This document shows positions 1 through 59,650 of a DNA stretch of 64,000 nucleotides, in pieces. Origin of the DNA: Cyprinodon diabolis (Eukaryota > Chordata > Actinopteri > Cyprinodontiformes > Cyprinodontidae); NCBI GenBank assembly GCA_030533445.1, contig CM060080.1:9243217-9307216 (forward strand), given 5' to 3'. The first letter of the stretch is position 1. Every line of letters begins with the position of its first letter. The notes beneath the pieces were generated by a model. The model saw only the letters and a list, made by a program, of their open reading frames with translations. It was not told the DNA's origin and ran no database searches. A program made the position numbers and the translations under genes.

Positions 1-180
1 CAGCACAGCTGATATTTCTCTCCAGGATGGAGTCACAGCCAAACAGGAACAGACCAGATGAAGCTACTATGAGAAAAAGCAGAGAGAGCAGAACGTTAGA
101 GATTGAACTAACAGATTCTGCAAAGCGGAGTGGGAGAATAGAGATAGAATGAAGCAAAATGATGAAAAAGGGGTCCCTAT
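1..180 (-). mobile_element. L2/CR1-like LINE fragment (3' part)
   Basis: The stretch is closely similar to 54695-54850: a block starting GGATGGAGTCACAGCCAAAC and the AGAATAGAGATAGAATGAAG block recur in the same order. The related copy carries reverse-transcriptase coding on the minus strand, so this is part of its 3' region in the same orientation. It is cut on the left by the window edge and on the right by the 11-bp array. Confidence 0.7.
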
Positions 181-187
181 GTCCTTG

Positions 188-1322
188 CCTGGTCCTCGGC
201 TGGTCATACTCTGGTCCTTAGTTGGTCCTCAGCTGGTCCTTGGCTGGTCCTCGGCTGGTCCTTGGCTGGTCCTAAGTTGGTCCTCGCCTGGTCCTGGGCT
301 GGTCCTCGCCTGGTCCTCGGCTGGTCCTTGGCCGTTGCTCGGCTGGTCCTCGGCTGCTCCTTAGTTGGTCCTCGGCTGGTCCTTAGTTGGTCCTCAGCTG
401 GTCCTCGGAGGGTCCTCGGATGGTCCTTAGCTGGTCCTTAGTTGGTCCTCGGGTGGTCCTTAGTTGGTCCTCGGCTATTCCTCAGCTGGTCCTCGGCTGT
501 TCCTTAGTTGGTGCTAGGCTGGTCCTTGGCTGGTCCTTGGCTGTTGCTCGGCTGGTCCTCGGCTGCTCCTTAGTTGGTCCTCAGCTGGTCCTCGGCTGTT
601 CCTTAGATGGTGCTAGGCTGGTCCTTGGCTGGTCCTTGGCCGTTGCTCGGCTGGTCCTCGGCTGCTCCTTAGTTGGTCCTCGGCTGGTCCTTAGTTGGTG
701 CTAGGCTGGTCCTCGCCTGGTCCTTGGCTGGGCCTTGGCCGTTGCTCGACTGGTCCTCGGCTGGTCCTTGGCTGGTCCTTAGTTGGTCCTCGGCTGGTCC
801 TTGGCTGTTCCTCAACTGGTCCTCGGCTGTTCCTTAGTTGGTCCTCGGCTGGTCCTCGCCTGGTCCTAGGCTGGTCCTCGGCTGGTCCTTGGCTGGTCCT
901 TGGCCGTTGCTCGGCTGGTCCTCGGCTGCTCCTTAGTTGGTCCTCGGCTGGTCCTTAGTTGGTCCTCGGCTGGTCCTTGGCTGGTCCTTAGTTGATCCTC
1001 GGGTGGTCCTTAGTTGGTCCTCGGCTGGTTCTCGGCTGGTCCTTGGCTGGTCTTTAGTCTTGTCCTTGGTTGATCCGTGGCTGGTCCGTGGCTGGTCCTT
1101 AGCTGGTCCTCAGTTGGTCCTTGGCTGTTCCTCGGCTGGTTCTCTGCTGGTCCTTGGCTGGTCCTTAGTCTTGTCCTTGGCTGATTCATGGCTGGTCCGT
1201 GGCTGGTCCTTAGCTGGTCCTCAGTTGGTCCTTGGCTGGTCCTTAGCTGGTCCTCGGCTGGTCCTCAGTTGGTCCTTGGCTGGTCCTTGGCTAGTCCTTA
1301 GTTGGTCCTCGGCTGGTCCCTT
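188..1322. repeat. 11-bp minisatellite, about 100 copies
   Basis: Tandem units of the form CTGGTCCTCGG, with CTTGG, TTAGT and similar variants, run without a break for about 1.13 kb. Three units make 33 nt, so the plus strand stays open and would code an 11-residue Trp/Ser/Gly/Pro/Leu repeat. That is a by-product of the period and not evidence of a gene. The array lies in jag2 intron 2. Confidence 0.95.
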
Positions 1323-2513
1323 ACAATTTCAGACATCAATCTTTGTACTAAAATATTCTTTTTGTCAGGATCTGGAATGGTGTGGTTTCATAACATGGCC
1401 TAAGCTGACTCCTCATCATCCAGAGTAGTCAGCTAAGGTGGACATCTGTCTCCGGTGCCTCCTGGACGCCTCCCTCTAAGTGTTCTAGGACACCATGGAG
1501 GGACTATGTCTCTCTGCTGCCTGGAGCACCCCTAGCTTCCCCCAGCAGAGCAGGAGAAGGTGGAGGCAAGTCTGGGAGTCTTTGCTGAGACTGCTGTCCC
1601 CTGGATCTGGTATCACATGGAACAGCTCCACCCAACGCCCGTCAGTCAGCATCCACCATGATGTTCCCTCATGAAGGGGCCAAACGCTCAGCTCACTTTC
1701 TAATCAGCCTCTAGGCAGGTTTGTGGAGCTGTGATGTAATAATGTTATCAGTACTTTTCAGGTAGCTGTAGGTGGTCCTACAGCAGTGAGATTTAAATCA
1801 TTCTGTTAACATAGAATAAAGACTCTAGACATGTCCAACCCTGTAAGGCTCTAATACTGGATGATAGAGCCATCACAGCTAAAGTGATGTCTGACGTTGG
1901 TTTCTGTTTTCCACCTGAAGGGTTCTTTAGTTAGCCTAGAGCAGCTAATGAGTGATAGCAGTATGGGAGCAGCTGTGATTTTCCCACAATTACTCAGTTT
2001 CTAAGGGTTCTGGATGTTTCTAAGGAGCTGAACTTCTCATACTACCATGATGGGTGGCAGCTGGACCTTGTGTGTGTCTTTGTGTATATCTGGTCTCCAT
2101 GAAAACAAATGGTGTTTGAGGGTTGGCCTAGGGTTCAGAACTGTGGTGTTAATTGGGTTTAGGTGGGGTTAGGGTTAACCTGTACTCATAGGGTAGGGGT
2201 TACAGTTAGGCTGTAGAAATGGGTCAGAAATAAGGGTCTGGGGGTGCTGCGAGGGGACATGGTAGGGGGCGGGGGCTGATTTAGTCCTTTCTGCGGCTGT
2301 CACATGTTCAGGTCCTGACCTGTCAACTTTTGTCTCATGTCTTCTCTCTAGTCCCATTTCTTGTCTGTCTTATTTCAAAAGGAATACAATGAAGGCTTCT
2401 AGAGCCTGAAAATGATCTTTAGATGTCAATGGAAAGTCCCCAAAAGGACAGTGAAACCTGAATGTTATTGGTTTGCTGTAATAACCTTTGCTTTTGTCTG
2501 TGTGTGTTTTCAG
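1323..2513. other. jag2 intron 2, end part; nothing recognised
   Basis: The stretch is unique-looking intron DNA that ends in the pyrimidine-rich acceptor of exon 3. I saw no coding similarity, RNA gene or clear repeat in it. Confidence 0.6.
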
Positions 2514-50223
<47,710 letters not shown>

Positions 50224-51341
50224 GGCGGGGAGGCGTGGGGCCTTCAGGGACCTCCTAACTCCACACAAACAAAGATGACAGCTTTAATTCTCCCTGTTTA
50301 GAAAGACTTATTAATGTTCTCTATTTCCAACAAAACAAGGAGCTTTTCATGAATCATCAAACATGTTTCAGGAAAAAAATACTCTGTGTTTCTGGAAAGC
50401 TAAAGTCTTTAGTTGGATGGTTTCATGGCTTACGGTTAAATCCTGACCCCTCATCTACAGAAACCTTTACTTTGCTTTGGCTGCAGAGGATCTGCTGACA
50501 CATGCTCAGTACGCTTTCTGTTTGTTTACACTCTTACATTAGTTTTTCTGCTCATTTTCCAGTTTAATGTTCTTGCCCTTTCAAAATAGGACTTTTTTTC
50601 CCCTATTGTTCAGCCCTTTTCTTTAGTGCCTTCCGTGTTTTTGTCTCTGAATGGACGTAAAGGGAACAAACTTCCTGCATCAAAGGCTTGTTTCCTCTTT
50701 GTGTACAAAGTCATGTATATAAGACAGAAATGGGTGTTTATATTTGATTAAACTAAGTTAAATGATTCTCTGTTTTGCAGCAAGCAGGTTTTAATTTAGA
50801 GTTTTTGTCATTCCGTCTATTATTGTGAGGTTTTATTCTACTTGTTTTCAGCATTTTTTTAGAGATTAATCCGGATTATTCATACAGGATTGTGTTTCAT
50901 TTAAGTATTTTGCGGAGTTATGTCATCTTATCTCTACTTCATCAGTTTTCATATACCTGAGTTCGGTCCGCGACATAAAGGTCAATGATTTTCATCCCCT
51001 CCTGAGTTTTTAATTCAAAATCTACATTTTTGACCTTATGTCTGAAACCATTGAAGGGATTTTAAATGTAATTTAAATGGATTCTTGGTTTTTTCCCAAC
51101 ACAAACACCAGACCTATGCCACTTTTGAGAAAATCTGATGTTTATGCTCTTTACGTCCTCCTCTTTGAAGGAGGATAAAACACGCTGGCCTCTCACCCAA
51201 ACATTCATCACAGGCTCTGCTGCATCCATGTTAGACTGGAATTAATGTCTGAAAGGCTTATTTATTTATTTATTGATGTATCTAAGCTCCCTACTTTAAA
51301 ACACTTTCAAAGGTTACAAAAAACATTTAAAGTGCAATAAA
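50224..51341 (+). other. jag2: Probable jag2 3' UTR
   Basis: This stretch follows the stop codon, contains no recognisable transposon and is A/T-rich with T-runs. Candidate poly(A) signals are ATTAAA at 50747-50752 and AATAAA at 51336-51341, with a further AATAAA at 51831-51836 beyond a SINE. The true cleavage site cannot be set without transcript data. Confidence 0.5.
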
Positions 51342-51451
51342 CCAGCAGCATAAAGACCCCCAGCTGACTATTACTCTTAAGGCACTGCAGGTTGTGGCTC
51401 CTCTGTACATGTACTGATGCGCACCTTGCAGCAAGTTAGAAAAAGGCTTTA

Positions 51452-51645
51452 GGGTGTGCAGGTGGTGCAGTGTTTAGCGACCCATGTACTGAGGCCTCAG
51501 TCCTCAACGCAGGCGATCCGGGTTTGAATCCGACCTGTGGTCCTCCTTTCCCGCATGTCTCTCTCCCTCTCTCATGCCCCATTTCCTGTCACTCTACTGT
51601 CGAAAAAACGAGCCACTAGTGCCATAAAAATAAAAAAAAGAAATA
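51452..51645 (+). mobile_element. tRNA-derived SINE
   Basis: GTGCAGGTGGTGCAGTGTTT begins a tRNA-like head, with the B-box-like GGTTTGAATCC at about 51522. The body TTTCCCGCATGTCTCTCTCC is followed by CCATTTCCTGTCACTCTACT and an A-rich tail. This is a common fish SINE layout. Confidence 0.8.
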
Positions 51646-51649
51646 GGCT

Positions 51650-52696
51650 TTAATTCCCAGAGTGAAGCACGGTGAAAGCACCATCATGATGTGGAACACC
51701 TGGGTTTACCTAGTTGAAGCTGTTTAGAGATGATGGGATAAAGATTTTCACTCAGGAGGATTTAAATTCCAGGTAGCTCAAATAACTATATTGGACTAAT
51801 TATGGCACCAAAACATCTTACTTGTACCAGAATAAAGTTAATATTTCTGATTCTATTTTACTGATCAGAGGTTTCTAGAAAGGATCAAAGCACACATGTT
51901 TATAGTCTCTAGCTGTTCCAGATCTACAGCACATCTGGATGATGAGGAGCCCTTTAGCAACATCCTCACCTCAGAGAAGCTTCATGCTATTAATGGCAGA
52001 TTTACTCAGTCCCTCCGTCTTCTGCTTGGTTCAATGAAGGGAACAACTTAATTAATTTAGCAATTATAGGAAAATGTCAAACATTAATGTCACTGTTTGT
52101 GTCTGGAAAAGGATTTTTTTAAACATTGATAATATTTTCGACGGATGAAAACCTAAATTTAATTTTAAACTTAATGTCATGTGAGATAAGAAGCTTTTGT
52201 TTCAGAAATGTTTCAAGTTTGTAAAAAAACATATTTTTTAAAAACTTTGTTTTCTTGTTGACTTTGTATTTTATCACAAAAAAATGTATTTATTAAAGTA
52301 TTTTATACCACAAATGATTTAGTTGACTGAGGGACGTCTTTCCTGGGAAAATGAAGGTTAGATGTGCTGCTTGAGGTGGCTGCAGGTTGAAGTCACTCTT
52401 CTGATATATTTTCTAAGGAGTTTAGTTTTTCATTTAGGTTAGCCTTATTCCAAAAACTCCTCTAGAAACTCAGGAGATGATTTAAAGGAGAAGATGTTCT
52501 GGAATTTTGGGTTCTGTTTAGTTTTAAATTTGGTTTTTCAGCTTGTTTTTCTGTTTTCACTGATTAGAATTACATCATATTTTGAATTACTTAGTTTTAT
52601 TATTCCTGCTTGTTACTTTATCTCCTATCCTCTAGTTTTTGCTTTAATCATTTTGGTTTTCTAGTCATTTGTCTTATTTCCCTTTTGCTTCATTTA
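51650..52696. other. Intergenic; short Tc1-like trace only
   Basis: GTGAAGCACGGTGAAAGCAC at about 51663 resembles the Tc1 transposase KHGG block, but the match is too short to delimit an element. The rest is A/T-rich with no recognised gene. Confidence 0.4.
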
Positions 52697-53156
52697 AAGC
52701 GGGCGTACGCTGTGCAAGTTTTTGCCATTTTTGGGCCGATTCTCCAGTCGTGCGAGAATGTTTTGAATCGGGCCGACTTTCAGCCTGACGGTGCGTGGTG
52801 TAGTATACAGGAGGTAACGTTTGAAATTCAGTCAGCCGTCATGAGGTGGTTGTAGATAAATCCTGCTGTTGAAGCAGAGCTACGAGCCGATTTACCAGAA
52901 CCTTGAGCACTAAGCATGTGGAAAAAAGGGAGTTCGTCTTCCAGATTAATGAGTCCGACTAGCGTCATCTTTCTGCGTTCAGTCTGACGTGTGGTTTCTT
53001 GACCTACAGCAGGTAGATCCCATCAGAACGTCGGGTCGCACGGTGTGAGAACAAATACGGTGAGCTGTGAACTTTTAAACCCTGCGGTTTCGTCATACAG
53101 TTTGAGCTGTAGCTGCGTGCAACGATTGATAATATCGTACAGTGTATGCCCGGCTT
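52697..53156. mobile_element. 460-bp DNA transposon with AAGCSGGGCRTAC ends
   Basis: Ends AAGCGGGCGTACGCTGTGC and the inverted AAGCCGGGCATACACTGTAC agree at most positions, and TA lies on both sides. It shares internal blocks with 10050-10695. No coding potential is evident. Confidence 0.75.
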
Positions 53157-54179
53157 TAAGTTCTTTTCTACTTTTAGTTAAGCCCTGTTTACTCCTTGTT
53201 GCCCCTCTCCTTTCTAGCTGCTTCTGTCCACACCTGCTCCCCATTAGCTAATCACTCCATGCATTGTTCTCTCCCATATATACTCGTCCTCTGCAGTTCC
53301 TCATTGCTGGATCATCTTTACTCATGTATGTTTCTCCCTGGCATCTCCTAGTTTTGGTTCCCTGTTTATTATTTCTGCATTTGTGCTGCTGTTACCATCT
53401 ACCTCTAAATTAAATCTGCAAGAAATAATCTCTGCCTCTTCATCTATGCATTTGGGTCCTCAAATTACCTCCATTAAACTTAACAGAAGAATTATATGCA
53501 AAATGAGAAACACTGTGGACAACCAGAGCATCAGGCTAAGGAACAAACTGCAAGAGGTTTCTTCAGAACCATTCTAAGACAGGTTCCTTCCGACCTGCAT
53601 CTATTTACATTTACAGATACTTGATCCTTATACTTGTGTGTTTTTTTTTTAAAGTTGGTCTCCCTTTGGTGTTGGATGCTTTGCAGCTAAAGGGATTTTT
53701 TACTATCTTTTTATTTTGGGACATTCTTTATCATGAAAAACCATAGCAAGTTGGGTTTGAATAGCCGCTAAGCTTATTAAGATCTCTATAGCTGAAAAAA
53801 TTAAACACCTTAGGCAAATGTCAAATAAGTTAAAAAGGAGGCTATGAGGATGCAGATCTTATGGCAGAGCTTATGAACAAAATCTGCTGTCATCCAGTTG
53901 AAGTTGGGAAGTTTTGTCTCTGCAACCTGAAGATTGAACTTGAACTGCAACCTGAACATTGAGCAATTTTCAGTTTTTATTAATTAGGCAAACAGAACTC
54001 TTTCCGTGCACCATCAATGTTACCATCACTGAATGGGATGCAATCACAGCAGTGGTTGCTAAAGCAGAGACACTACAGCCAAATACATTTCTGTTGATAG
54101 CTGATCATTTCAGTCAATCTTCACTCTTTGCTACACTTTTAACCTTTCGACTTTAGACATGTTTTCTACAAATATCAAT
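53157..54179. other. Intergenic; nothing firmly recognised
   Basis: The part at 53165-53350 has CCTTGTTGCCCCTCTCC- and CACACCTGCTCCCCATTAGC-type sequence, typical of fish retroelement 5' regions or LTRs, but without confirming structure. Confidence 0.4.
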
Positions 54180-55335
54180 TCGTTTCAGTTTATTTCTATA
54201 TCTCCAATTCACATCATGTCACCTCAGGTCACTTTATAGAGACAATTCAACCAGATCATCCAGTCAGATTGATTCAAAGTTTTCTATCTAAGGAAAACCA
54301 GCTGATTGCATCGACTCATTGACTCTTCAGCAATCCCTCACACTAAGCATGCTTGTAGCGACAGTGGAGAGGAAAACTCCCATTGAACAGGAAAAAAACT
54401 CCAGCAGAACCAGGCTTAGTGTGAGCGGCCACCTGCTGAGGCCGACTGGGGTTCAAGGAGACAGAAGCAGACATAGAAAAAGAAGCATAGATACAAAAGG
54501 CAACTGTCAACCAGCTCCACAGGCGGCCCCGTCCAGGAAACACACAGCCAGGCAGACGAGCTCCGAGCCAGCTCCCATGTCAGAGCATGAAGAGAGCACA
54601 TCCAGTTAGTCACAGTCAGAGAAACAGGACTACACTGGAAAAACAGGCCAAGCTCCAACATCTAGAAACAAAGGTGTTGATGGCAGCAATACAGCTTATA
54701 TTTATCTCCAGGATGGAGTCACAGCCAAACAGGAACAGACCAGATGAAGCTACTATGAGAAAAAAAAGCAAACGTTAGAGATTGAACTAACCGATTCTGC
54801 AGAGTGTGAGAATAGAGATGTAATGAAGCAGAATAATGAAATAGGGCTCCCTTATTCCTCCAGTAGTCTAAGCCTAGGCCAGGATAGGAGAGATATGATC
54901 TCTCTTTTTCATTTTCATCAGAACTCTGGCTGCAGCATTTTGGATCAGCTGAAGGCTTTTAACTACAGTTTGTGGACTTCCTGATAGTAAAGAATTACAA
55001 TAGTCCAGCCTTAAAGTAACAAACGCATGGACTAGTTTCTCAGCATCACCCCTGGACAGGAGAATTCTAATTTTTGCAATATTCCACAGATGAAAGAAGG
55101 AAATTCTAGAAACCTCTTTGATGTGGGATTTAAATGACAGGTCCCGATCAAAAATAACGCCAAGATTTTTTAGTTTATTATCAGAAATCAGTTTAATCCC
55201 ATCCAGATGAAGTGACTGACTAATCAGCTTCTTTTTCAAAGACTCTGGTCCAAAGAATATAACTTCTGTTTTGTCTGCATTCAGGAGCTGGGAAATGGGT
55301 TGGATTAAATGCAGCAGTCCATGCAGCCATATCAC
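54180..55335 (-). mobile_element. L2/CR1-like LINE, 5'-truncated copy
   Basis: The minus strand encodes the end of a reverse transcriptase: LNADKTEVIFFGPESLKKKL, LGVIFDRDLSFKSHI, LRLDYCNSLLSGSP and LQLIQNAAARVL, within 54874-55335. The part nearer 54180 is the 3' UTR with the GCTGAGGCCGACTGGGGTTC block and ends TATAGAAATAAACTGAAACG. This is the longest copy of the tail family found at 1, 7521, 12981, 30400, 31357 and 41285. Confidence 0.9.
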
Positions 55336-55811
55336 TTAATTTGGCTGCATGGACCATCAAGGATAAACAAATATTTACACTACAGCACAGCGGGATGGGT
55401 CAAGCACTAGGACCAAGCGTAAAACTGTCACTCAAGCTGAAGTCTGCTTCTCTGAGTTTAGACCACCCAGCTGCTCCTGATTGGCTCTTCTACTTATCTT
55501 GTGTGATTTGCCGTCTCTGCTATCATTCCTGAGAAACTTGTCCAACAAACAGTGAAACACGTTTCTTAAAAAGTTGGGAGTTGAATTAGGAAAAAGTTTG
55601 CTTTGCTGAGAAGGTGAGAAGAAGGATTGGATTTTCTTGATTTAGAAAAATCTGTATTTGGTATCATGTCCTGCAGGTTGTTTGCTTGTTATCTCATACT
55701 TCATGCAGTCGGTGAAGTGAGCTCTTTTTGTGACATCTGTCCTTTTAATGACACTGTGGGAAAGGATTAACAATAGGCTGATGAAGGTTCTCAGTCATCC
55801 AGGTCATAGTC

Positions 55812-56192
55812 ATTCCGTAAAAATTCAAAAAATATCCACTGGACTTGGGGGGATTGCCATTTAAGGGGGGGGGGGTTGTCTCCTGTATACCTTAACGACC
55901 GACTCTTAACAATCATAGACAGGTTTCAGGTATTACAGGAGACAATCCCCCCTTTAACGTCCGACCCCTAGAATCATAGACAGGTTCAGATATTACAGGC
56001 TAACGATGGAACTAAACGACCCATTCATCGGTTACCATTTGCATGTTTCCAAGCAATACAAGGCCTTGTCCATATAAGACTCAAACTCACTGCGGATCCA
56101 GACATTTGAGAAAAGCTTCCTGGAGAGGTGGCGAAACGTCTTCAAATCTTGAAAACCAAGTCCAGTGGATATTTTTTGAATTTTTACGGAAT
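55812..56192. mobile_element. 381-bp element with perfect 37-bp terminal inverted repeats
   Basis: Arms 55812-55848 and 56156-56192 are exact inverted copies beginning ATTCCGTAAAAATTCAAAAA. Inside is a second partial inverted pair (GGGGGTTGTCTCCTGTA near 55870 and TACAGGAGACAATCCCCCC near 55933) and a duplicated AATCATAGACAGGTT segment. No coding. The superfamily is undetermined. Confidence 0.85.
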
Positions 56193-57720
56193 TAACAATA
56201 GGCAGCAGCGCATCAAAGCCTCCAGCAGCTGCACTGGATGTCCTTAATGCTCATGGGGACATGCTGTGTGTTCATTAACCCAACAGTTGTTTTAGGAGGA
56301 ATGGGAAACTCGCCAGAAATTCTGGATGGGTCACATGCAAACACTCTACTCCGCTAACACTGACCTAGTTGGAGGGGAAAACAAAGACAGGGTGTAGAGG
56401 GAGGACGATGGTATTTAGATCACATGTCATCCCACAATGCAGCCTGTAAACTGATCTAGGGATCCAGCCACAGAATCCGTGTCTAAACGGACAAATTAAA
56501 TCTGCTGCAAATAAAACTCCAAAGACAAAAACTAACCTGGAAGTCAAAGCAGATACACTCCTTTGGAAGCAGCGATGAACATTAGCATTTCCCGCAAGAG
56601 CTACCGTCTTTTCATCTAAAACTTCTTATTGACATAACATGAAAGTAACCAGCAGATTAAGCTAATCTTACAGTCAACAATATATCATCTACATAACAGA
56701 GGAACCATGTTTACAGGGCTAAAAGGTGCTAGAGCATTCTGCAAAAGTTTGCACACCTCTTTAAGTTTTGACACATTTTCAAACAAAGACTCTCCTTTAT
56801 ATTTTACTGCTTAAAATCAATGAATGCATTTATGTGTTAATTTTAGTGCAATATTACCTCCACTAGTAATAAAATGCATGTTTACTTTTTGTTTATATTT
56901 GTTTATAAATAAGGCTGGTCACCTTTTTGCTAAGCTAAGAGCTGTGCCTGAGTAAATCAAATCTAGAAATATGTTAAATGAGGAAGTTATGTCCCCTAAA
57001 AAAGCAGTTGCGCCTCGGGGGCTTCCTCATGGTTCTTTTCCTGGGAGCAAGTTATTTACTACTAAAAAAGGACTATAAAACAGGAGCAAAAAAGTAACAG
57101 AGTTTATTCCAGATCAGGTTGTTAGAGGACAGAGAAAATGCTTGAAGCTTGCACAGCTGTGGGCTCAAAAATCACGTCCACGAGCGTCCGGCAAAGATTG
57201 AGCCCCGAACAAGGCCATCTTCTCCTTCTTATAGCTCATGAGTCTATGTGTTGCACCAGGTGGATGCTTAGTTGTCCGTATCAGAAACTGACACGTCATC
57301 CATGCCCAAGTATTACTGATAGCTCTCCTCTATCAGTCCGGCTCCAAGATCTGCCCATATCCTGTGTATTTTTAAAGACATGAAGGCTTTCCTGATTAGA
57401 TGACCTCCGTACACACAGTGACATCCACAATGTGAAGGAAGGCCTTCTACTCTCTCTAATCTGGCTAATAAAGTAAAGAATAAACCTAACAAATAAAAAC
57501 ACTTCTTTGGTTGCGACTCCATCCTGCTCAGAAAATTCAGCTGTGCTGCTGCCATCAGTGTCTCTGTAAAATGAACAAGACACCATTTTTCTCAATAAAT
57601 ATATTTGTAGAGGCACCACTGACGTCACATTTTCACCAGATGTCGAAAAAAAGTCCATGCAATCCACACATCCAAAGAAATCAAAGCATAGATGTTCAGA
57701 AATCAAGTGTAATAAAGTGA
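56193..57720. other. Intergenic; nothing firmly recognised
   Basis: Near 56745 GCAAAAGTTTGCACACCTCT resembles Tc1-type ends, but no element could be delimited. No gene recognised. Confidence 0.4.
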
Positions 57721-57724
57721 AATG

Positions 57725-58070
57725 GTGGAGGGAAAAAGTATTTTACACTCTCACTGAAATGTATTTAATAGAAACCTTTGATGTCAATGACAGCTTCCAG
57801 GCGCCTGTATGGAGATTTGAGTCGCATGCATGAAGATCGTGGTGCTGATGGCTAGCTTAATTGCTAATTTCATTCACCTGTCTAACTCTGCCCGGTTTCT
57901 CACTACTGCTTATCTGATCCACCTGCTTCTGCCACTATTTAAGCTGCTAGATCTTGAGACTTTAGTCAGATTTTGTTTGTCGTTTTGTTTACACAAGTGT
58001 AAAACAAAAATAAATTTTGTTTGGAACAGCTCTCTGGACAATTTCATCTTTTTTCAAGTGCAGCCTTGAA
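57725..58070. mobile_element. Decayed Tc1 end and retroelement-like piece
   Basis: GGGAAAAAGTATTTTACACT and CAATGACAGCTTCCAGGCGC at 57734-57805 resemble fish Tc1-type ends. From 57835 the sequence resembles the 62797 repeat (GTGCTGATGGCTAG, CTGCCCGGTTTCTCACTACT, TATTTAAGC). Edges are approximate. Confidence 0.4.
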
Positions 58071-58164
58071 AAATAGTAAAAAAAAAAAGATATATAAAAA
58101 CAGTAATATAAACATATGACTGTACATTTACAGTTGTAACCTTTTCATCATGTTATTACTTTTT

Positions 58165-59650
58165 TATAATGATAAAATATAATAAATATAATAAAATACA
58201 ATACAATAACCCATTTTTACAAATCATTCAGCAGTCTAATGGCAGTGAGGAAGAAGCTGTTGGAAAACCTGCTGGACTGGCATCCAATGCTTTGAAGCCA
58301 CACCACACAGTGAGACAGCTGGTCAGAACGCTCTCCATGGTGCTTCTGTAGAAGGTGGTGAGGATGGGTGGGGGCAGGTGGGCTCTCCTCATCCTCTGCA
58401 GGAAGTCCAAGTGCTTCTGGGCCCTTTTGACCAGTGAGGTGGTGTTTCCAGTCCAGGTGAGGGTGTCTGGGATGTTCACCCCCGGGAATTTGGTGCTGTT
58501 GACCACCTCTACAGCTGAGCTGTTGATGAGCAGTGGAGCGTGGTTAGGCCGGTTCTTCCTGAAGTCACCGATGATCTCCTTCATCTTCTCTATGTTCAGG
58601 ATCAGGCTGTTATCTTTGCACCACCAGCTCCTCCACCTCCTCTCTGTAGTCCTGGTCGTTGTCGTCTCTGATGAGGCCCACCACCGTGGTGTCGTCTGCA
58701 AACCTCACCATGTGATTGGTGGTGAACCTGGGGGCGCAGTCATGTGTCATCAGGGTGAACAGCAGGGGGCTCAGGACGCAGCCCTGAGGGGAGCCTGTGC
58801 TTAGACTGATGACATCAGAGGTGTTCTGTCTGACCCGGACTGACTGAGGTCTGTTGGTGAGGAAGTCTAGCAGCCAATAGCAGAGGGGTGTATTGAAACC
58901 CAGCTGTTCCAGTTTGCCCATCAGATGCTGTGGGATGATGGTGCTGAAAGCTGAACTGAAGTCCAGGAACAGCATCCGCACGTGGGTGTTCTTCTCCTCC
59001 AGGTGTGCCAGGCTCAGGTGGAGGGAAGCAGAGATGGCGTCCTCAGTGGAGCTGTTCCGTCCGTAGGAGAACTAGAACGGGTCGAACGTTGGCGGCAGAC
59101 TGGAGACGATGTAACCAGCCTTTGGAAGCACTTCATCATGATGGGAGTCAGTGCGACAGGCCAGTAATCATTGAGTGAGGTGACCTGAGACTTCTTTGGG
59201 ACCGGAATAATGGAGGCAGACCTAAAGCATGCTGGCACTATGGATCTGTCCAGCCAGGTGTTAAAAATGTCTGTGAGGACACCAGCCAGCTGATCTACAC
59301 ACTCCTTGAAAACCCGCCCAGGTATGTTATCAGGCCCTGGGGCCTTCCTTGGGTTGACTCTCCTCAGTGCCTCCTCCCCCTGGTGTGGAACAGCTTTCAC
59401 TGCTGGAGTGCTGTTTGGTACCTCAAACTTTCCAAAGAAGTTGTTCAGTTCATTTAGGAAGCCAGCATCAGCTGCAGTCTGTGATCCTCTGAATGCCGTG
59501 CCACATCCTACTGGTGTTGCTGTTGTTGTGGAAAAGATCCTGGATTTTCTGACTGTGGTTCTGCTTCGCTGATCTGATGGAACAGTTTAAGTTGGCACGC
59601 GCTGTTCTCAGTGCCTCTTTATCAACAGACTTCTGCTGGATTCTACTGTG
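58165..59650 (-). mobile_element. Non-LTR retrotransposon, reverse-transcriptase part
   Basis: Minus-strand coding in order gives [74 protein letters not shown], the catalytic [12 protein letters not shown], and LILNIEKMKEIIGDFRKNRP with FLQRMRRAHL. The copy ends in an A/T-rich tail near 58165. At least two frameshifts (near 58615 and 59090) and one in-frame stop near 59075 make it inactive. It belongs to the Jockey/CR1/L2/Rex1-type group; the exact clade is uncertain. Confidence 0.9.

Noticed and set aside
149..1428. Long plus-strand open frames with Trp/Ser/Gly/Pro repeats
   Set aside because: They come from the 11-bp tandem array (33-nt protein period) and have no splice or homology support.
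2161..2180. GGGGTTAGGGTTAACC, telomere-like
   Set aside because: Only about two TTAGGG units; not an interstitial telomere array.
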